Below are positions 8,536 through 17,712 of a stretch of DNA of 64,000 nucleotides, one piece after another (the stretch's first letter is position 1; each line of letters opens with the position of its first letter). Source of the DNA: Soonwooa sp. (GTDB taxonomy: Bacteria; Bacteroidota; Bacteroidia; Flavobacteriales; Weeksellaceae); NCBI RefSeq assembly GCF_030151385.1, contig NZ_JASLDS010000072.1, positions 1-64,000 of the forward strand. Reading direction: 5' to 3'. The position numbers were made by a program, and so were the translations under genes. The notes under the pieces were generated by a model. That model did no database searches. It worked only from the letters and a program-made list of their open reading frames with translations, and was not told where the DNA came from.

Positions 8536-8970
8536 ATGGCAGATTCTTTCTCAAAAAAAGAAAACTTTAAAAAGAAACAACAAAAACTAAAGGAAAAGGC
8601 AGCACGCCGTGAAGAACGCAAGACCGAAAACAATAAAGGAAAAAGTCTTGATGAAATGTTTATGTATGTGGACGAGTTCGGTCAATTGACAAGCACGCCA
8701 CCTGACCAACGCGAAAAAGTTGAAATCGATCTAGATGCTATCCAACTTGGTGCAGCACCGATTGAAGTTGACGAAACCGAAATTACAGGTATTATCACTT
8801 TCTTAAGCGATAAAGGTTACGGTTTTATAACAGAAAATGGATCGAAAGAAAATATCTTTTTCCACATCAATAATTCTGAAGAGGAATTGAAAAAAGGTCA
8901 CAAGGTAACTTATGAGAAGGAAAAATCTCCAAAAGGTTTTTCAGCAGTTAATATTAAAATCGTGAAGTAA
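8536..8970 (+). CDS. cold-shock-domain protein
   Basis: A 144-aa protein. The first 45 residues are extremely basic (KKENFKKKQQKLKEKAARRE), suited to RNA binding. The C-terminal cold-shock domain (about 80-144) contains ITFLSDKGYGFITENG and IFFHINNSEEELKKG, which correspond to the RNP1 and RNP2 motifs. It is probably an RNA chaperone acting on mRNA in the cytoplasm. It is about twice the length of classical CspA because of the basic and linker regions, a layout I know from flavobacteria. It is monocistronic, with a long leader and a strong terminator. Confidence 0.9.
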   Translation: MADSFSKKENFKKKQQKLKEKAARREERKTENNKGKSLDEMFMYVDEFGQLTSTPPDQREKVEIDLDAIQLGAAPIEVDETEITGIITFLSDKGYGFITENGSKENIFFHINNSEEELKKGHKVTYEKEKSPKGFSAVNIKIVK

Positions 8971-8991
8971 TTTTACTTCAACTTAATAACT

Positions 8992-9024
8992 AAGCTTGTT
9001 TCGAAAGAGACAAGCTTTTTTTTG
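8992..9024 (+). terminator. terminator of the cold-shock gene
   Basis: AAGCTTGT and ACAAGCTT form a perfect 8-bp stem followed by a run of eight Ts. Confidence 0.85.
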
Positions 9025-9044
9025 TGCAAAAAAAATATTGCGCA

Positions 9045-9072
9045 TTGAAATTGCGTAGCAGTTTTATTTTTG
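9045..9072 (+). promoter_or_regulatory. Bacteroidota-type promoter for the 9204 gene
   Basis: TTG at 9045-9047, a 17-bp spacer, then TATTTTTG at 9065-9072. This fits the TTG-N17-23-TAnnTTTG pattern and gives a leader of about 125 nt. Confidence 0.5.
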
Positions 9073-9203
9073 TATTTTTATTAAGTTTAAATGTAATAAG
9101 TAAAAGCTGAATTTTGTAGTTTCTTCAACTTATTCTGAGTGAGAGCATTTTTCTAGGTTAAATACAGAAACGAATAATGATTAATAATTAAGTCTAATTT
9201 TCA

Positions 9204-9686
9204 ATGGAGCTTTATTTTATTACAATTTTAGTTTTAATTGTATTAGGTGTTTACTTTGCTCATGAAAGGTCAAGAGCATTTAAAAATTCGATCGAAGTCA
9301 TAAAAGCACTATCAAAAACTCAGAAGATTAAGGAAATTATTGGTGTTAGATGTTCAACATTAGTTTGGGGAGGTAGAAATACTAATTACCTTTGTAATAG
9401 AGCTGATCTATATATCTTCGATGGGATATTTTTTATTTGTGGCTACCAGAAGATATTTGGATGGAAAATTCTTAAAACAATATTTGTCGTTACAAGAAAC
9501 AAAATAGAATACAAGAAACTATTTCTTAAAGCTGAATTTCCGATAGTAAGAACTTTACATAATTACGCTAATCAAGATCTCTTTATCAGATTAAGTGATG
9601 AGAATTTTCCGTCAATGACTTTGGAAATAAGCTTTAAGGGACTTTCGAAAGAACAAAAAGAACTATTTAACATCTTCAACCATTAA
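9204..9686 (+). CDS. small membrane-anchored hypothetical protein
   Basis: A 160-aa protein with one N-terminal transmembrane helix (ITILVLIVLGVYFA, residues 5-20) and a second hydrophobic patch (LYIFDGIFFICGYQ, about 69-82) inside a beta-rich soluble domain. I do not recognise the family. It may be a bacterial-PH-like fold, which is only a guess from the pattern of strands. It ends 12 bp before the WYL regulator and is probably cotranscribed with it. Its promoter is at 9045-9072. Confidence 0.6.
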   Translation: MELYFITILVLIVLGVYFAHERSRAFKNSIEVIKALSKTQKIKEIIGVRCSTLVWGGRNTNYLCNRADLYIFDGIFFICGYQKIFGWKILKTIFVVTRNKIEYKKLFLKAEFPIVRTLHNYANQDLFIRLSDENFPSMTLEISFKGLSKEQKELFNIFNH

Positions 9687-9698
9687 TACTATAATCAA

Positions 9699-10709
9699 AT
9701 GTCTTCCAACAAAAATGCTTTAATTCGGTATAAAACCCTCGATAAATGCTTGAAGAACAAGTATAAAAAGTATACGCTTGACGATTTAATCGATGAGTGT
9801 TCGGAAGCTTTATTCGAGTTTGAAGGCAAAGAATCCTTTGTTAGCAAACGTACTGTACAATTGGATTTGCAGAATATGCGCAGTGAAAAGTTTGGTTATG
9901 AAGCGCCTATTGAAGTTTACGAACGAAAATACTATCGCTACAGCGACCCAGAATACAGTATTCATAATATTTCGGTTACAGAAAGTGATTTGAAAGCGAT
10001 GACCGATGCTATTCAGATTCTAAAGCAGTTCAAAGATTTTTCGATGTTCAAAGAAATGAATGGTGTTATCCAGAAACTGGAAGATTCGATACAAGCAACG
10101 CAACAAAAATCAATTATTCATCTTGATAAAAACGAGCGTTTAAAAGGTTTAGAATATATTGATGTTTTGTATCAAGCAGTTCTCAATAAACAAGTTTTAA
10201 GTATTCTCTATCAAAGTTTCACTGCTCGCGAAGCACAAAACATGACCGTTCATCCACAATTGTTGAAGGAATACAACAACCGTTGGTTTTTGATTTGCCT
10301 TCATAAAGGTAAGCTTTACAATTTGGCTTTGGACAGAATGCAAGAAATTAATAAAGACGAAAAAACCACTTACATCGATTATAATTTGGATGCGGATCGA
10401 TACTTTGGAGAAGTAATCGGCGCAACCGTTTCGGAAACGCAACGTCCCCGAAATGTCGATTTTTTTGTTTCCAAAAAACATGCGCCTTACGTCATCACAA
10501 AACCTTTTCACCATTCTCAAACAATTCTAAAAGAAGATGACAAAGGGACAACTTTTAGGATTTGTGTTCAGCTTAATTTCGAGTTGGAAAGAATGATTTT
10601 AGGAATGGGAGAATTTATAACCGTAATAAAGCCTGATAAACTAAAAGAACGAATCCAAAAAAGTTTGAAGCTTGGTTGGCAGAATTATGAAAGTAATAGA
10701 AGTGATTGA
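9699..10709 (+). CDS. WYL-domain transcriptional regulator
   Basis: A 336-aa protein. The N-terminal winged helix-turn-helix (about 5-60) has the pattern RYKTLDKCL ... SKRTVQLDLQNMR. A WYL ligand-binding domain spans about 150-240, with the family elements LSILYQSF, HPQLLKEYNNRWFLIC and NLALDRMQEI. The C-terminal WCX extension is the rest. WYL proteins bind nucleotides or single-stranded DNA and often control stress, phage-defence or DNA-damage genes. No defence genes are adjacent here, only the upstream membrane protein. The target is unknown. Confidence 0.85.
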   Translation: MSSNKNALIRYKTLDKCLKNKYKKYTLDDLIDECSEALFEFEGKESFVSKRTVQLDLQNMRSEKFGYEAPIEVYERKYYRYSDPEYSIHNISVTESDLKAMTDAIQILKQFKDFSMFKEMNGVIQKLEDSIQATQQKSIIHLDKNERLKGLEYIDVLYQAVLNKQVLSILYQSFTAREAQNMTVHPQLLKEYNNRWFLICLHKGKLYNLALDRMQEINKDEKTTYIDYNLDADRYFGEVIGATVSETQRPRNVDFFVSKKHAPYVITKPFHHSQTILKEDDKGTTFRICVQLNFELERMILGMGEFITVIKPDKLKERIQKSLKLGWQNYESNRSD

Positions 10710-10766
10710 GCGTACTGAATTATTTCTTTTCTACATGATAATAATTCATTTGGAAGAGAAAAGTAA

Positions 10767-11165
10767 TTAAATTTTCATCTTCAATTCTTCTAACCAATTT
10801 CCGTCAATTCGTTTAATTTTCTGAGTTTCATGGTCGAAAAGTATCCACAATGTATCCGAACTTACAACCAATTCTTCACCTAAATAAAACTCGACTTTTC
10901 TTGGTTGCTTAATTCCGATGGGAGAAAGCGGAAAAGTTTTAACAATTAAATTATCTCCAAGGAAAACCTGCTTTTTGTATTGAATATGATGATCAAAAAG
11001 AACCCAATAATCTTTTGAGTATTGCGTCTTGTTTTTTAGAACTTCCCAATGATCAGCTGCAATTTCTTCCACCCAATGCACATATTGGACATTGTTAACA
11101 TGATCATTTTTATCTAAATGCTCTTTGCTAATTTTTATTTCTTTACTATGTACTAATTCTGACAT
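10767..11165 (-). CDS. hotdog-fold acyl-CoA thioesterase (4HBT/FadM-like)
   Basis: A protein of 132 aa from the ATG at 11165 (MSELVHSKEI); the upstream in-frame Met at 11222 adds residues unlike the family. HLDKNDHVNNVQYVHWVEE (about 17-35) is the hotdog catalytic segment, with the conserved Asp and the HVNN loop. DHHIQYKKQVFLGD fits the central helix/strand. It is predicted to hydrolyse acyl-CoA thioesters in the cytoplasm; chain length cannot be read from sequence. It converges with the WYL gene. Confidence 0.8.
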   Translation of the reverse strand: MSELVHSKEIKISKEHLDKNDHVNNVQYVHWVEEIAADHWEVLKNKTQYSKDYWVLFDHHIQYKKQVFLGDNLIVKTFPLSPIGIKQPRKVEFYLGEELVVSSDTLWILFDHETQKIKRIDGNWLEELKMKI

Positions 11166-11366
11166 TCTCCAATATTTTAATTCAAATTTATTAAAAATTA
11201 TAGTGTGAAAAAATCTTCGCACATCATGTAGAAGCAGAAAATTTTATATTTTAGGAGTGGAATTTTATCGGATTTTTATAGAAAGTTTGTTTAAATTTAT
11301 TACTTACATTTTAAATTTTCGGAAGTAGAATTTCGCACAATTTTTAACTGAAATTTTTACATAATT

Positions 11367-11813
11367 ATGGCAACAACTAACATCTATTTAACTTTTGAAG
11401 GTAACTGTAAGGAGGCGTTCGATTTTTACAAATCTGCATTTGGTGGAGATTTTCCTCACGTTGGAAAATTTGGCGATATGCCTGAAGTGGACGGAAAAAA
11501 AATATCCGAAGAAGATAAAGAAAAGATTATGCACATCACATTACCAATCAGTAAAGAAACTGTGTTAATGGGAAGTGATGCGGGAACAGACTGGGGTAGA
11601 GGACTGACTGTTGGAAACAATTTTTCGATTGCGATTAATGCAGATTCTAAAGAAGAAGCGGATAATTTATTTAATGCTTTGTCGGCAGGAGGTAAGATAA
11701 CAATGCCTTTGCAAGAAACCTTTTGGGGCGCTTATTTCGGAATGTTCGTCGATAAGTTCAATATTAATTGGATGATGAATTATGATGATCCGAGCAAGAT
11801 GCAAAAGCATTAA
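11367..11813 (+). CDS. VOC-family protein (PhnB/glyoxalase-like)
   Basis: A 148-aa protein with one vicinal-oxygen-chelate unit pair: NIYLTFEGNCKEAFDFYKSAFGG at the start and FWGAYFGMFVDKFNINWMMN at the end, the usual PhnB-like N- and C-terminal motifs. Members are often annotated as 3-demethylubiquinone methyltransferase-like, but most have no assigned reaction. The metal ligands are not obvious. It is monocistronic, with a strong terminator downstream. Confidence 0.8.
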   Translation: MATTNIYLTFEGNCKEAFDFYKSAFGGDFPHVGKFGDMPEVDGKKISEEDKEKIMHITLPISKETVLMGSDAGTDWGRGLTVGNNFSIAINADSKEEADNLFNALSAGGKITMPLQETFWGAYFGMFVDKFNINWMMNYDDPSKMQKH

Positions 11814-11830
11814 GTTTAGTTAAATTAAAA

Positions 11831-11860
11831 GCTGCTTTCGAGATCGAAAGCAGCTTTTTT
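11831..11860 (+). terminator. terminator of the VOC gene
   Basis: GCTGCTTTCG and CGAAAGCAGC form a 10-bp perfect stem around a 4-base loop, followed by TTTTTTTG. Confidence 0.9.
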
Positions 11861-11863
11861 TGA

Positions 11864-11901
11864 ATAAAAAAAAGGCAATCACCTCATTAGTAAAAGCCTT
11901 T
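11864..11901 (-). terminator. minus-strand terminator for the serine hydrolase operon
   Basis: On the minus strand AAAGGC pairs with GCCTTT and is followed by a long T run. It lies about 100 bp after the stop of the gene ending at 12003. Confidence 0.55.
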
Positions 11902-12002
11902 CACAATACAATATTTAGTTTGGTTAACAAGTTCGAGAACTTATTGATGCAAATATAATTGTACTTTCTATTCGAAAAATACGGTTAACCGTAAAATTGA
12001 AT

Positions 12003-13058
12003 TTAAAATTTAATATTCTGGTTTTTATTTAGAAAATCTAGGAGTACATTTTTGATTTTTGTTTCAACATCATAGTAATAATCACTGTTTTCAGGCATTT
12101 GATTTTCAAGGATTATCAAACTTAAATCGTATTTAGGAATATAAATATTTAAAGCGCTAAAACCATCACCTAATCCTGTATGTCCATAATAATTAATGTT
12201 TCCATCATTCACAATTCGGATTCCGTATGCGTAAGGCATTTTTTCTTTTCCAAAAACATCGTGTTGCGACATCGCTTTTGCATTAAGCAAATGTTGTAAA
12301 CTTTCCTTTTTTAGAATTTTACCAGAATAGAGTAGTTGGTTCCATTGTCCAAGCTCGCTTGCGGATGCTAACCATCCATCTGCGGCGGCAAAATCTGGAC
12401 GAATACCACTTTTTTCTATAGTTTCAATTTTTCCATTTTCGATTAAATGTCCTTTTACTTGTGACTGTTTGCTATTTGCATCGTAGATTTCTGGGTTTTT
12501 AAAACCTAAAGATTTTAGAAAGTTCTTTGCTTGTTCGGCGTAAGGTTTTCCATAAATGTTTTTCAAAATCTTTCCTGCAAGTGCAAATGATAAATTCCCA
12601 TAGCGAAAATTTGTTCCTGGTTCAAAGGCAAGTTTTTGATCTGTCTCAATAATTCCATGTGTATGGTTGAGAAGTTGGTATACTTTAACGGAATCTTTCC
12701 AAGACGAATCTAAATCTGGAATATAGCTAGAAATTGGAGCTTCTAGATTTAGTTTGTTTTCTTCAACCGCTTTCATCATCATAACAGCAGTCAATTGCTT
12801 AGTTATAGACATAACCTCAAAACGATCTTCGAAGCGCAGTTTTGTTTTTGTCTTAAAATTTTGATAGCCAAAACTTTTGTGGTATAGATTGTGATTTCCT
12901 TTTGTAATCAAAACATTGCCATTAAATTTAATAGGCGATTCCTGATGAATAAGCGAATCTATTTTAGGATAAATAGACGAAATCTTTTGTCCCTTAACCT
13001 GTAACATGAGCATTGATAAGCAACTTATCAACAAAACTAATTTTGGTTTAAAAAACAT
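12003..13058 (-). CDS. exported serine hydrolase, class C beta-lactamase/PBP4-like family
   Basis: A 351-aa protein with a signal peptide (residues 1-23, cut near VKGQK). The family triad is present: SITK (S84, K87), YGN (Y153) and HTG in GHTGLGDG near residue 299 in place of KTG. Such proteins are periplasmic esterases, peptidases or low-activity penicillin-interactive hydrolases. Beta-lactam resistance is not implied. It is preceded 12 bp upstream by the DUF4199 gene in the same operon. Confidence 0.85.
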   Translation of the reverse strand: MFFKPKLVLLISCLSMLMLQVKGQKISSIYPKIDSLIHQESPIKFNGNVLITKGNHNLYHKSFGYQNFKTKTKLRFEDRFEVMSITKQLTAVMMMKAVEENKLNLEAPISSYIPDLDSSWKDSVKVYQLLNHTHGIIETDQKLAFEPGTNFRYGNLSFALAGKILKNIYGKPYAEQAKNFLKSLGFKNPEIYDANSKQSQVKGHLIENGKIETIEKSGIRPDFAAADGWLASASELGQWNQLLYSGKILKKESLQHLLNAKAMSQHDVFGKEKMPYAYGIRIVNDGNINYYGHTGLGDGFSALNIYIPKYDLSLIILENQMPENSDYYYDVETKIKNVLLDFLNKNQNIKF

Positions 13059-13070
13059 CTGATTAAAATT

Positions 13071-13583
13071 CTAGAAATTTTCCTCTGTACGAAGATTTTT
13101 CGTGGTTTTGGTTTGTAAGAAAATCATCAAAATAGCTGATGTAACAACACCTAGTGCAAGTGCTCCAAATGTCCCTTGTCGAACATAATTGGCAAAATTA
13201 TATTGTGCTTTGGCTTCATTAAATGTTCTATAGTAACCATGATTAAGAGAATTTTGGATGGCGTTTTTAAAAAAATCTGGAGATATAACAAAAGAAATAA
13301 CCCATTGAACAAAAGGTGCTAAAAATGCTATAAAAACTGATAAAATAATACCTGAAGTAACACCTTGCTTGAAAGACATTTGACCTTTATAAAAATTTTT
13401 CTTTTTGTCAAGTAGAGCAAATAACATCATTAATGTAGCCGGAATTGCATATAGATTGGTCAAATATGTTTGATAATCAATATATTTATCATGAAGACCT
13501 ACTTGTTTTTCTAAAAATGACCATACCAAAGTCATGATGCTAAAAAGTATTGCCCATTTTATTTCGATAGTAATTCGCTTCAT
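13071..13583 (-). CDS. DUF4199 membrane protein
   Basis: A 170-aa protein with four predicted transmembrane helices (about 8-24, 42-60, 78-100, 142-162). The pattern EIKWAILFSIMTLVWSFLEK near the start and KKNFYKGQMSFKQGVTSGI in the middle fit DUF4199, a Bacteroidota-restricted inner-membrane family of unknown role. It is cotranscribed with the serine hydrolase. Confidence 0.8.
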   Translation of the reverse strand: MKRITIEIKWAILFSIMTLVWSFLEKQVGLHDKYIDYQTYLTNLYAIPATLMMLFALLDKKKNFYKGQMSFKQGVTSGIILSVFIAFLAPFVQWVISFVISPDFFKNAIQNSLNHGYYRTFNEAKAQYNFANYVRQGTFGALALGVVTSAILMIFLQTKTTKNLRTEENF

Positions 13584-14106
13584 TATAGTTTTTCAATGGT
13601 AATTTGTGAAGTTACTAAAATATTACTTTTATTTTGATTAGACAATATATCCATATTATAAATTGTTTACGAAAAATCATTATTTCTTTAACTGTTTGTA
13701 CATAAAGTATTTTTTTTATGAGCAAGTATTTTTCTAATTTTGTCCAGAATTTTAACACCCTGTAAGATAATATTTAAATATAAAAATGTTTGTTACTTAA
13801 GTTAATTCTTATTGATGTTAATAGTGATTTGCATTGTCTTGTTTTTAAAAGTGACAATTGTAAGTTATTGCAAAACAATAAGTGTTGATATTTTTGTGAG
13901 GCTCATGTTGATTGAGCTTAACTAACGGTTATTTTTTTTTAAGTGGGTAGTTTCGGATTAGAAAGATTCCCAATTTTCTATGGATATAATGCCTTACTTT
14001 TTTGGCAAATCTGATTTATGTCTTGTCCGAAAAATATGAATTCTTATTAGATTGGTGTACATTAATAATGAAAATTATAGGCTATTATTAAGTTTAAATA
14101 AAAATT
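13584..14106 (+). promoter_or_regulatory. sdhC: 523-bp AT-rich region with the likely sdhC promoter
   Basis: No gene seen. The best promoter is TTG at 13868-13870, an 18-bp spacer and TATTTTTG at 13889-13896, giving an sdh leader of about 200 nt. A small hairpin (GCTCA/TGAGC, 13903-13919) lies right at the predicted transcript start. Confidence 0.45.
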
Positions 14107-14763
14107 ATGCTATCATCTTTAACTAGAAAAATGCTGATGTGTCTCACGGGACTTTTTCTAAGCTTTTTTCTTCTGATTCACTTTTTGGGAAACCTTCAAC
14201 TCTTTTTACCAGAGGATGTGGCGCACCATCAGTTTAATGCGTATTCGCAATTTTTAGCTGGAAATGTTATTATTAAAATTGTTTCTTATGTGCTTTATTT
14301 TTCCATTATCCTGCACGCTGTAGATGGATTAATTATCACTTTGAAGAACCGCAAATCAGGCGGAAAATATCAAAATGACCGCCGCGGAAGAGCTAGCAAA
14401 TGGGCTGCACGAAATATGGGCGTTTTGGGTACTTTGGTTTTGATATTTTTAGTAATACACTTTCAAAACTTTTGGTATGTGTACAAATTTGGAACACCAC
14501 CAATTGACGAGGCAGGAAACAAAGACCTTTATATACTGGTAGTTTCGGTGTTCAAAGAATGGTGGTACGTCCTTATCTATGTTATTTCTATGATTGCGTT
14601 GTGTTACCATTTAATTCACGGGATTTACAGCGCTATCCGAACTTTAGGTTTGTATCATCCCAAATATGTAAAATGGTTTAAGATTGTAGGTATCGCTTAT
14701 TCCATTATTATTTGCGCAGGTTTTGCCATGATGCCTATTTACATTTACTTCACTAATCTTTAA
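14107..14763 (+). CDS. sdhC: succinate dehydrogenase cytochrome b subunit
   Basis: A 218-aa protein with five transmembrane helices, as in the single-subunit di-heme type (B-type complex II) with no SdhD. Candidate heme-ligand histidines lie in LIHFLGN, ILHAVDG, VIHFQNFW and CYHLIHG. It anchors the SdhAB catalytic pair to the inner membrane and passes electrons to or from menaquinone. It is the first gene of sdhCAB, with sdhA starting 11 bp later. Confidence 0.95.
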   Translation: MLSSLTRKMLMCLTGLFLSFFLLIHFLGNLQLFLPEDVAHHQFNAYSQFLAGNVIIKIVSYVLYFSIILHAVDGLIITLKNRKSGGKYQNDRRGRASKWAARNMGVLGTLVLIFLVIHFQNFWYVYKFGTPPIDEAGNKDLYILVVSVFKEWWYVLIYVISMIALCYHLIHGIYSAIRTLGLYHPKYVKWFKIVGIAYSIIICAGFAMMPIYIYFTNL

Positions 14764-14774
14764 ATCGAAAAACT

Positions 14775-16691
14775 ATGATTTTAGATTCTAAAATTCCAGA
14801 AGGACCACTAGAAAAAAAGTGGGAAAATTATAAAAAGAAAGCCAAATTGGTGAACCCTGCCAACCGTAAGAAATTGGATGTTATCGTTGTTGGGACAGGT
14901 TTAGCAGGAAGTTCTATTGCTGCATCTTTGGGCGAAATGGGTTACAATGTAAAGTCATTTTGCTTCCAAGATAGTCCAAGAAGAGCACATTCGGTAGCGG
15001 CGCAAGGTGGTGTGAATGCTGCCAAAAATTATAAAAACGACGGCGACAGTGTGTACCGAATGTTTGTTGACACCTTAAAAGGTGGCGACTTCCGTGCTCG
15101 TGAAGCTAATGTTTATCGCATGGCAGAATGTTCTTTGGAACTTATCGATCAAGCTGTGGCGCAAGGTGTTCCTTTCGGTAGAGAATATGGTGGTTACCTT
15201 AACAATCGTTCTTTTGGTGGTGTACAAGTAAGTCGAACATTTTACGCACGAGGACAAACGGGACAGCAGCTGCTTTTGGGCGCTTATCAAGCTTTGATGC
15301 GACAAGTTGGTAAAAAATCTGTTCAGCTATTTTCAAGACACGAAATGCTTGATTTGGTAATGATTGACGGCAAAGCGCGTGGCATCATTGTCAGAAATTT
15401 GGACACTGGCGAAATCGAAAGACATGCGGCTCATGCTGTTATTTTGGCGAGTGGCGGATATGGCAAAATCTATTATCTATCGACGCTGGCAATGGGTTGC
15501 AACGGTTCTGCAATTTGGCGAGCACATAAAAAGGGTGCTTTGATGGCTTCTCCTAGCTGGATTCAGATTCACCCAACTTCTTTGCCACAGTCAGGAGATT
15601 ATCAATCCAAATTAACCTTAATGTCAGAATCTTTAAGAAATGACGGCCGTATTTGGGTTCCTTTAAATAAAGATGAAAAACGCGCACCAGTCGATATTCC
15701 CGAAAATGAAAGAGATTATTATCTAGAACGTCGTTATCCGGCATTTGGAAATTTAGCGCCTAGAGATATTTCTTCTCGTGCTGCCAAAGAACGTATTGAT
15801 GCAGGTTTCGGGATTGGTCCATTGAAAAATGCGGTTTACCTAGACTTCTCAAAAGCGATTAAAGAACAAGGAAAAGAGAAAATCAAAGAAAAATATGGCA
15901 ACCTTTTTAGCATGTACCAAAAGATCACAGGCTACGATGCTTATAAAGAACCGATGATGATTTCGCCTTCTGCTCACTTTTCGATGGGTGGACTTTGGGT
16001 AGATTACGAGTTAATGACCAGCGTTCCTGGATTATTTGCCTTGGGTGAAGCCAATTTTGCAGATCATGGCGCCAACCGTTTGGGAGCCAATTCTCTGTTG
16101 CAAGCTTGTGTTGACGGCTATTTCATCGCACCTTACACGATTGCCAATTATTTGGCTGACGAAATTCACACTGGAAAAATTTCGACCGAAGATAAAGCTT
16201 TTGACGACGCAGAGGCTCAGGTGAAAAATCAGATTCAAACTTTAATGAGCATCAAGGGTACCAAAACTGTGGATTATTATCATAAAACTTTGGGTAAAAT
16301 TTTATACGATTACTGCGGTCTTGCAAGGAATGAAAAAGGTTTAAAATTCGCTATCGAGGAAATCCGAAAACTGAAATCCGAGTTTTATAAAAACGTAAAA
16401 GTGACAGGACAAGCCGAAAGCATGAATTCCGAATTGGAAAAAGCAGGTCGTGTTGCCGATTATTTCGAAATTGGAGAGCTAATGTGTTATGATGCTTTAA
16501 CCCGAAACGAATCTTGTGGCGCCCATTTCCGTGAAGAATACCAAACGCCCGATGGCGAAGCGATGAGAAATGATGCCGATTACAAATTTATTTCCGCTTG
16601 GGCATGGACTAGCAACGATAACGAGCCCGAATTAATTAAAGAATATTTAAATTTTGAAGAACTCCAACCAACGGTGAGAAGTTATAAATAA
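14775..16691 (+). CDS. sdhA: succinate dehydrogenase/fumarate reductase flavoprotein subunit
   Basis: A 638-aa protein. The FAD-binding dinucleotide fold is near residue 30 (VVGTGLAGSSIAASLGEMG). RRAHSVAAQGGVNAA carries the histidine that attaches FAD covalently. Active-site segments HPTSLPQSGD and SPSAHFSMGGLWVD follow, and ANRLGANSLLQA closes the FAD domain. It oxidises succinate to fumarate in the citric acid cycle as part of complex II. The length fits the Bacteroidota form. Confidence 0.97.
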   Translation: MILDSKIPEGPLEKKWENYKKKAKLVNPANRKKLDVIVVGTGLAGSSIAASLGEMGYNVKSFCFQDSPRRAHSVAAQGGVNAAKNYKNDGDSVYRMFVDTLKGGDFRAREANVYRMAECSLELIDQAVAQGVPFGREYGGYLNNRSFGGVQVSRTFYARGQTGQQLLLGAYQALMRQVGKKSVQLFSRHEMLDLVMIDGKARGIIVRNLDTGEIERHAAHAVILASGGYGKIYYLSTLAMGCNGSAIWRAHKKGALMASPSWIQIHPTSLPQSGDYQSKLTLMSESLRNDGRIWVPLNKDEKRAPVDIPENERDYYLERRYPAFGNLAPRDISSRAAKERIDAGFGIGPLKNAVYLDFSKAIKEQGKEKIKEKYGNLFSMYQKITGYDAYKEPMMISPSAHFSMGGLWVDYELMTSVPGLFALGEANFADHGANRLGANSLLQACVDGYFIAPYTIANYLADEIHTGKISTEDKAFDDAEAQVKNQIQTLMSIKGTKTVDYYHKTLGKILYDYCGLARNEKGLKFAIEEIRKLKSEFYKNVKVTGQAESMNSELEKAGRVADYFEIGELMCYDALTRNESCGAHFREEYQTPDGEAMRNDADYKFISAWAWTSNDNEPELIKEYLNFEELQPTVRSYK

Positions 16692-16703
16692 AAAGCACAA
16701 ACT

Positions 16704-17453
16704 ATGAATTTACATCTTAAAATATGGAGACAAAAAGACGCGAAAACGGAAGGTAAATTGGTCGATTACAAACTAAAAGAGCTCAATCCGCACATGTCTT
16801 TTTTGGAAATGCTAGACATCCTCAACGAAAAATTAATTGTTGCTGGTGACGAGCCAGTAGAATTCGATCACGACTGCCGTGAAGGGATTTGCGGGCAATG
16901 CGGTGTGATGATTAACGGTTTAGCACACGGACCTTTGGAAAATACAACGACTTGCCAATTGCATTTGCGTTCTTTCAAAGACGGTGAAACCATTGTTATT
17001 GAGCCTTTCCGAGCAGAAGCTTTCCCTGTGAAACGAGATTTGAAGGTTGACCGGACTGCTTTTGATCGCATAATTTCGTCTGGTGGTTTTGTGTCTATCA
17101 ATACTGGGCAAGCACCCGATGCGACAGCGATTGCTGTAACTCACCAAACCGCTGAAGAGGCTTTTGATGCAGCAGCATGTATCGGTTGTGGTGCTTGTGT
17201 GGCGACTTGTAAAAACGGAAGTGCCGCACTTTTTACTTCTGCAAAAATTTCGCACATGGTTTTATTACCTCAAGGTAAAGAAGAGCGTAGCAAACGTGTT
17301 TTGGACATGGTTGAACAAATGGACAAAGAACATTTTGGACATTGTTCCAACACCGAAGCTTGCGAAGTCGAATGTCCACAAGGAATCTCGGTGCTTCAAA
17401 TCGCCAGAATGAATTACGAGTACAATCGAGCTTTATTCTTTAGAAAGAAATAA
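16704..17453 (+). CDS. sdhB: succinate dehydrogenase iron-sulfur subunit
   Basis: A 249-aa protein. The N-terminal plant-type ferredoxin domain carries the [2Fe-2S] cysteines in CREGICGQCG plus TTCQLH. The C-terminal domain has CIGCGACVATCKNG and CSNTEACEVECPQGI for the [4Fe-4S] and [3Fe-4S] clusters. It transfers electrons from SdhA to the cytochrome b subunit. It is the last gene of sdhCAB, with a terminator about 50 bp after the stop. Confidence 0.97.
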   Translation: MNLHLKIWRQKDAKTEGKLVDYKLKELNPHMSFLEMLDILNEKLIVAGDEPVEFDHDCREGICGQCGVMINGLAHGPLENTTTCQLHLRSFKDGETIVIEPFRAEAFPVKRDLKVDRTAFDRIISSGGFVSINTGQAPDATAIAVTHQTAEEAFDAAACIGCGACVATCKNGSAALFTSAKISHMVLLPQGKEERSKRVLDMVEQMDKEHFGHCSNTEACEVECPQGISVLQIARMNYEYNRALFFRKK

Positions 17454-17506
17454 GCTTTAGAAAGGTTCGAAGACATAAAAATTCAAACCATACTTTGATA
17501 ATAATA

Positions 17507-17540
17507 ATGAGGTTTTCCATTTGGAGAACCTCATTTTGTT
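17507..17540 (+). terminator. terminator of sdhCAB
   Basis: ATGAGGTT and AACCTCAT form an 8-bp stem followed by TTTGTTTT. Confidence 0.8.
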
Positions 17541-17571
17541 TTGAGCTATTTTTTCTTTCTTAAAATCGAAT

Positions 17572-17688
17572 ATACTTGACAAGTCAAACAATAATTAAAG
17601 CTAACTATTTGTTTTATAGATTGAATTGAACTTTAAATTTAATTTTTAAAACTATCTTTGTAAAATATTTATTTGAGTAGTCAAGTAT
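17572..17688 (+). promoter_or_regulatory. promoter flanked by two inverted copies of a 17-bp operator-like motif
   Basis: ATACTTGACAAGTCAAA at 17572-17588 recurs on the other strand at 17688-17672 as ATACTTGACTACTCAAA (15 of 17 identical). Between them lies TATCTTTG at 17653-17660, a good -10. The second copy covers the likely transcript start, which suits a repressor. The regulator is not identified. Confidence 0.5.
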
Positions 17689-17712
17689 TTATAAAGTTTA
17701 AAATATTTAAAA

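Noticed and set aside
9699..10709. WYL protein as part of a phage-defence island
   Set aside because: No restriction, CBASS, retron or other defence genes are adjacent.
12003..13058. True class C beta-lactamase
   Set aside because: SxxK and YxN are present but the third motif is HTG, and the overall family is mainly esterases/peptidases.
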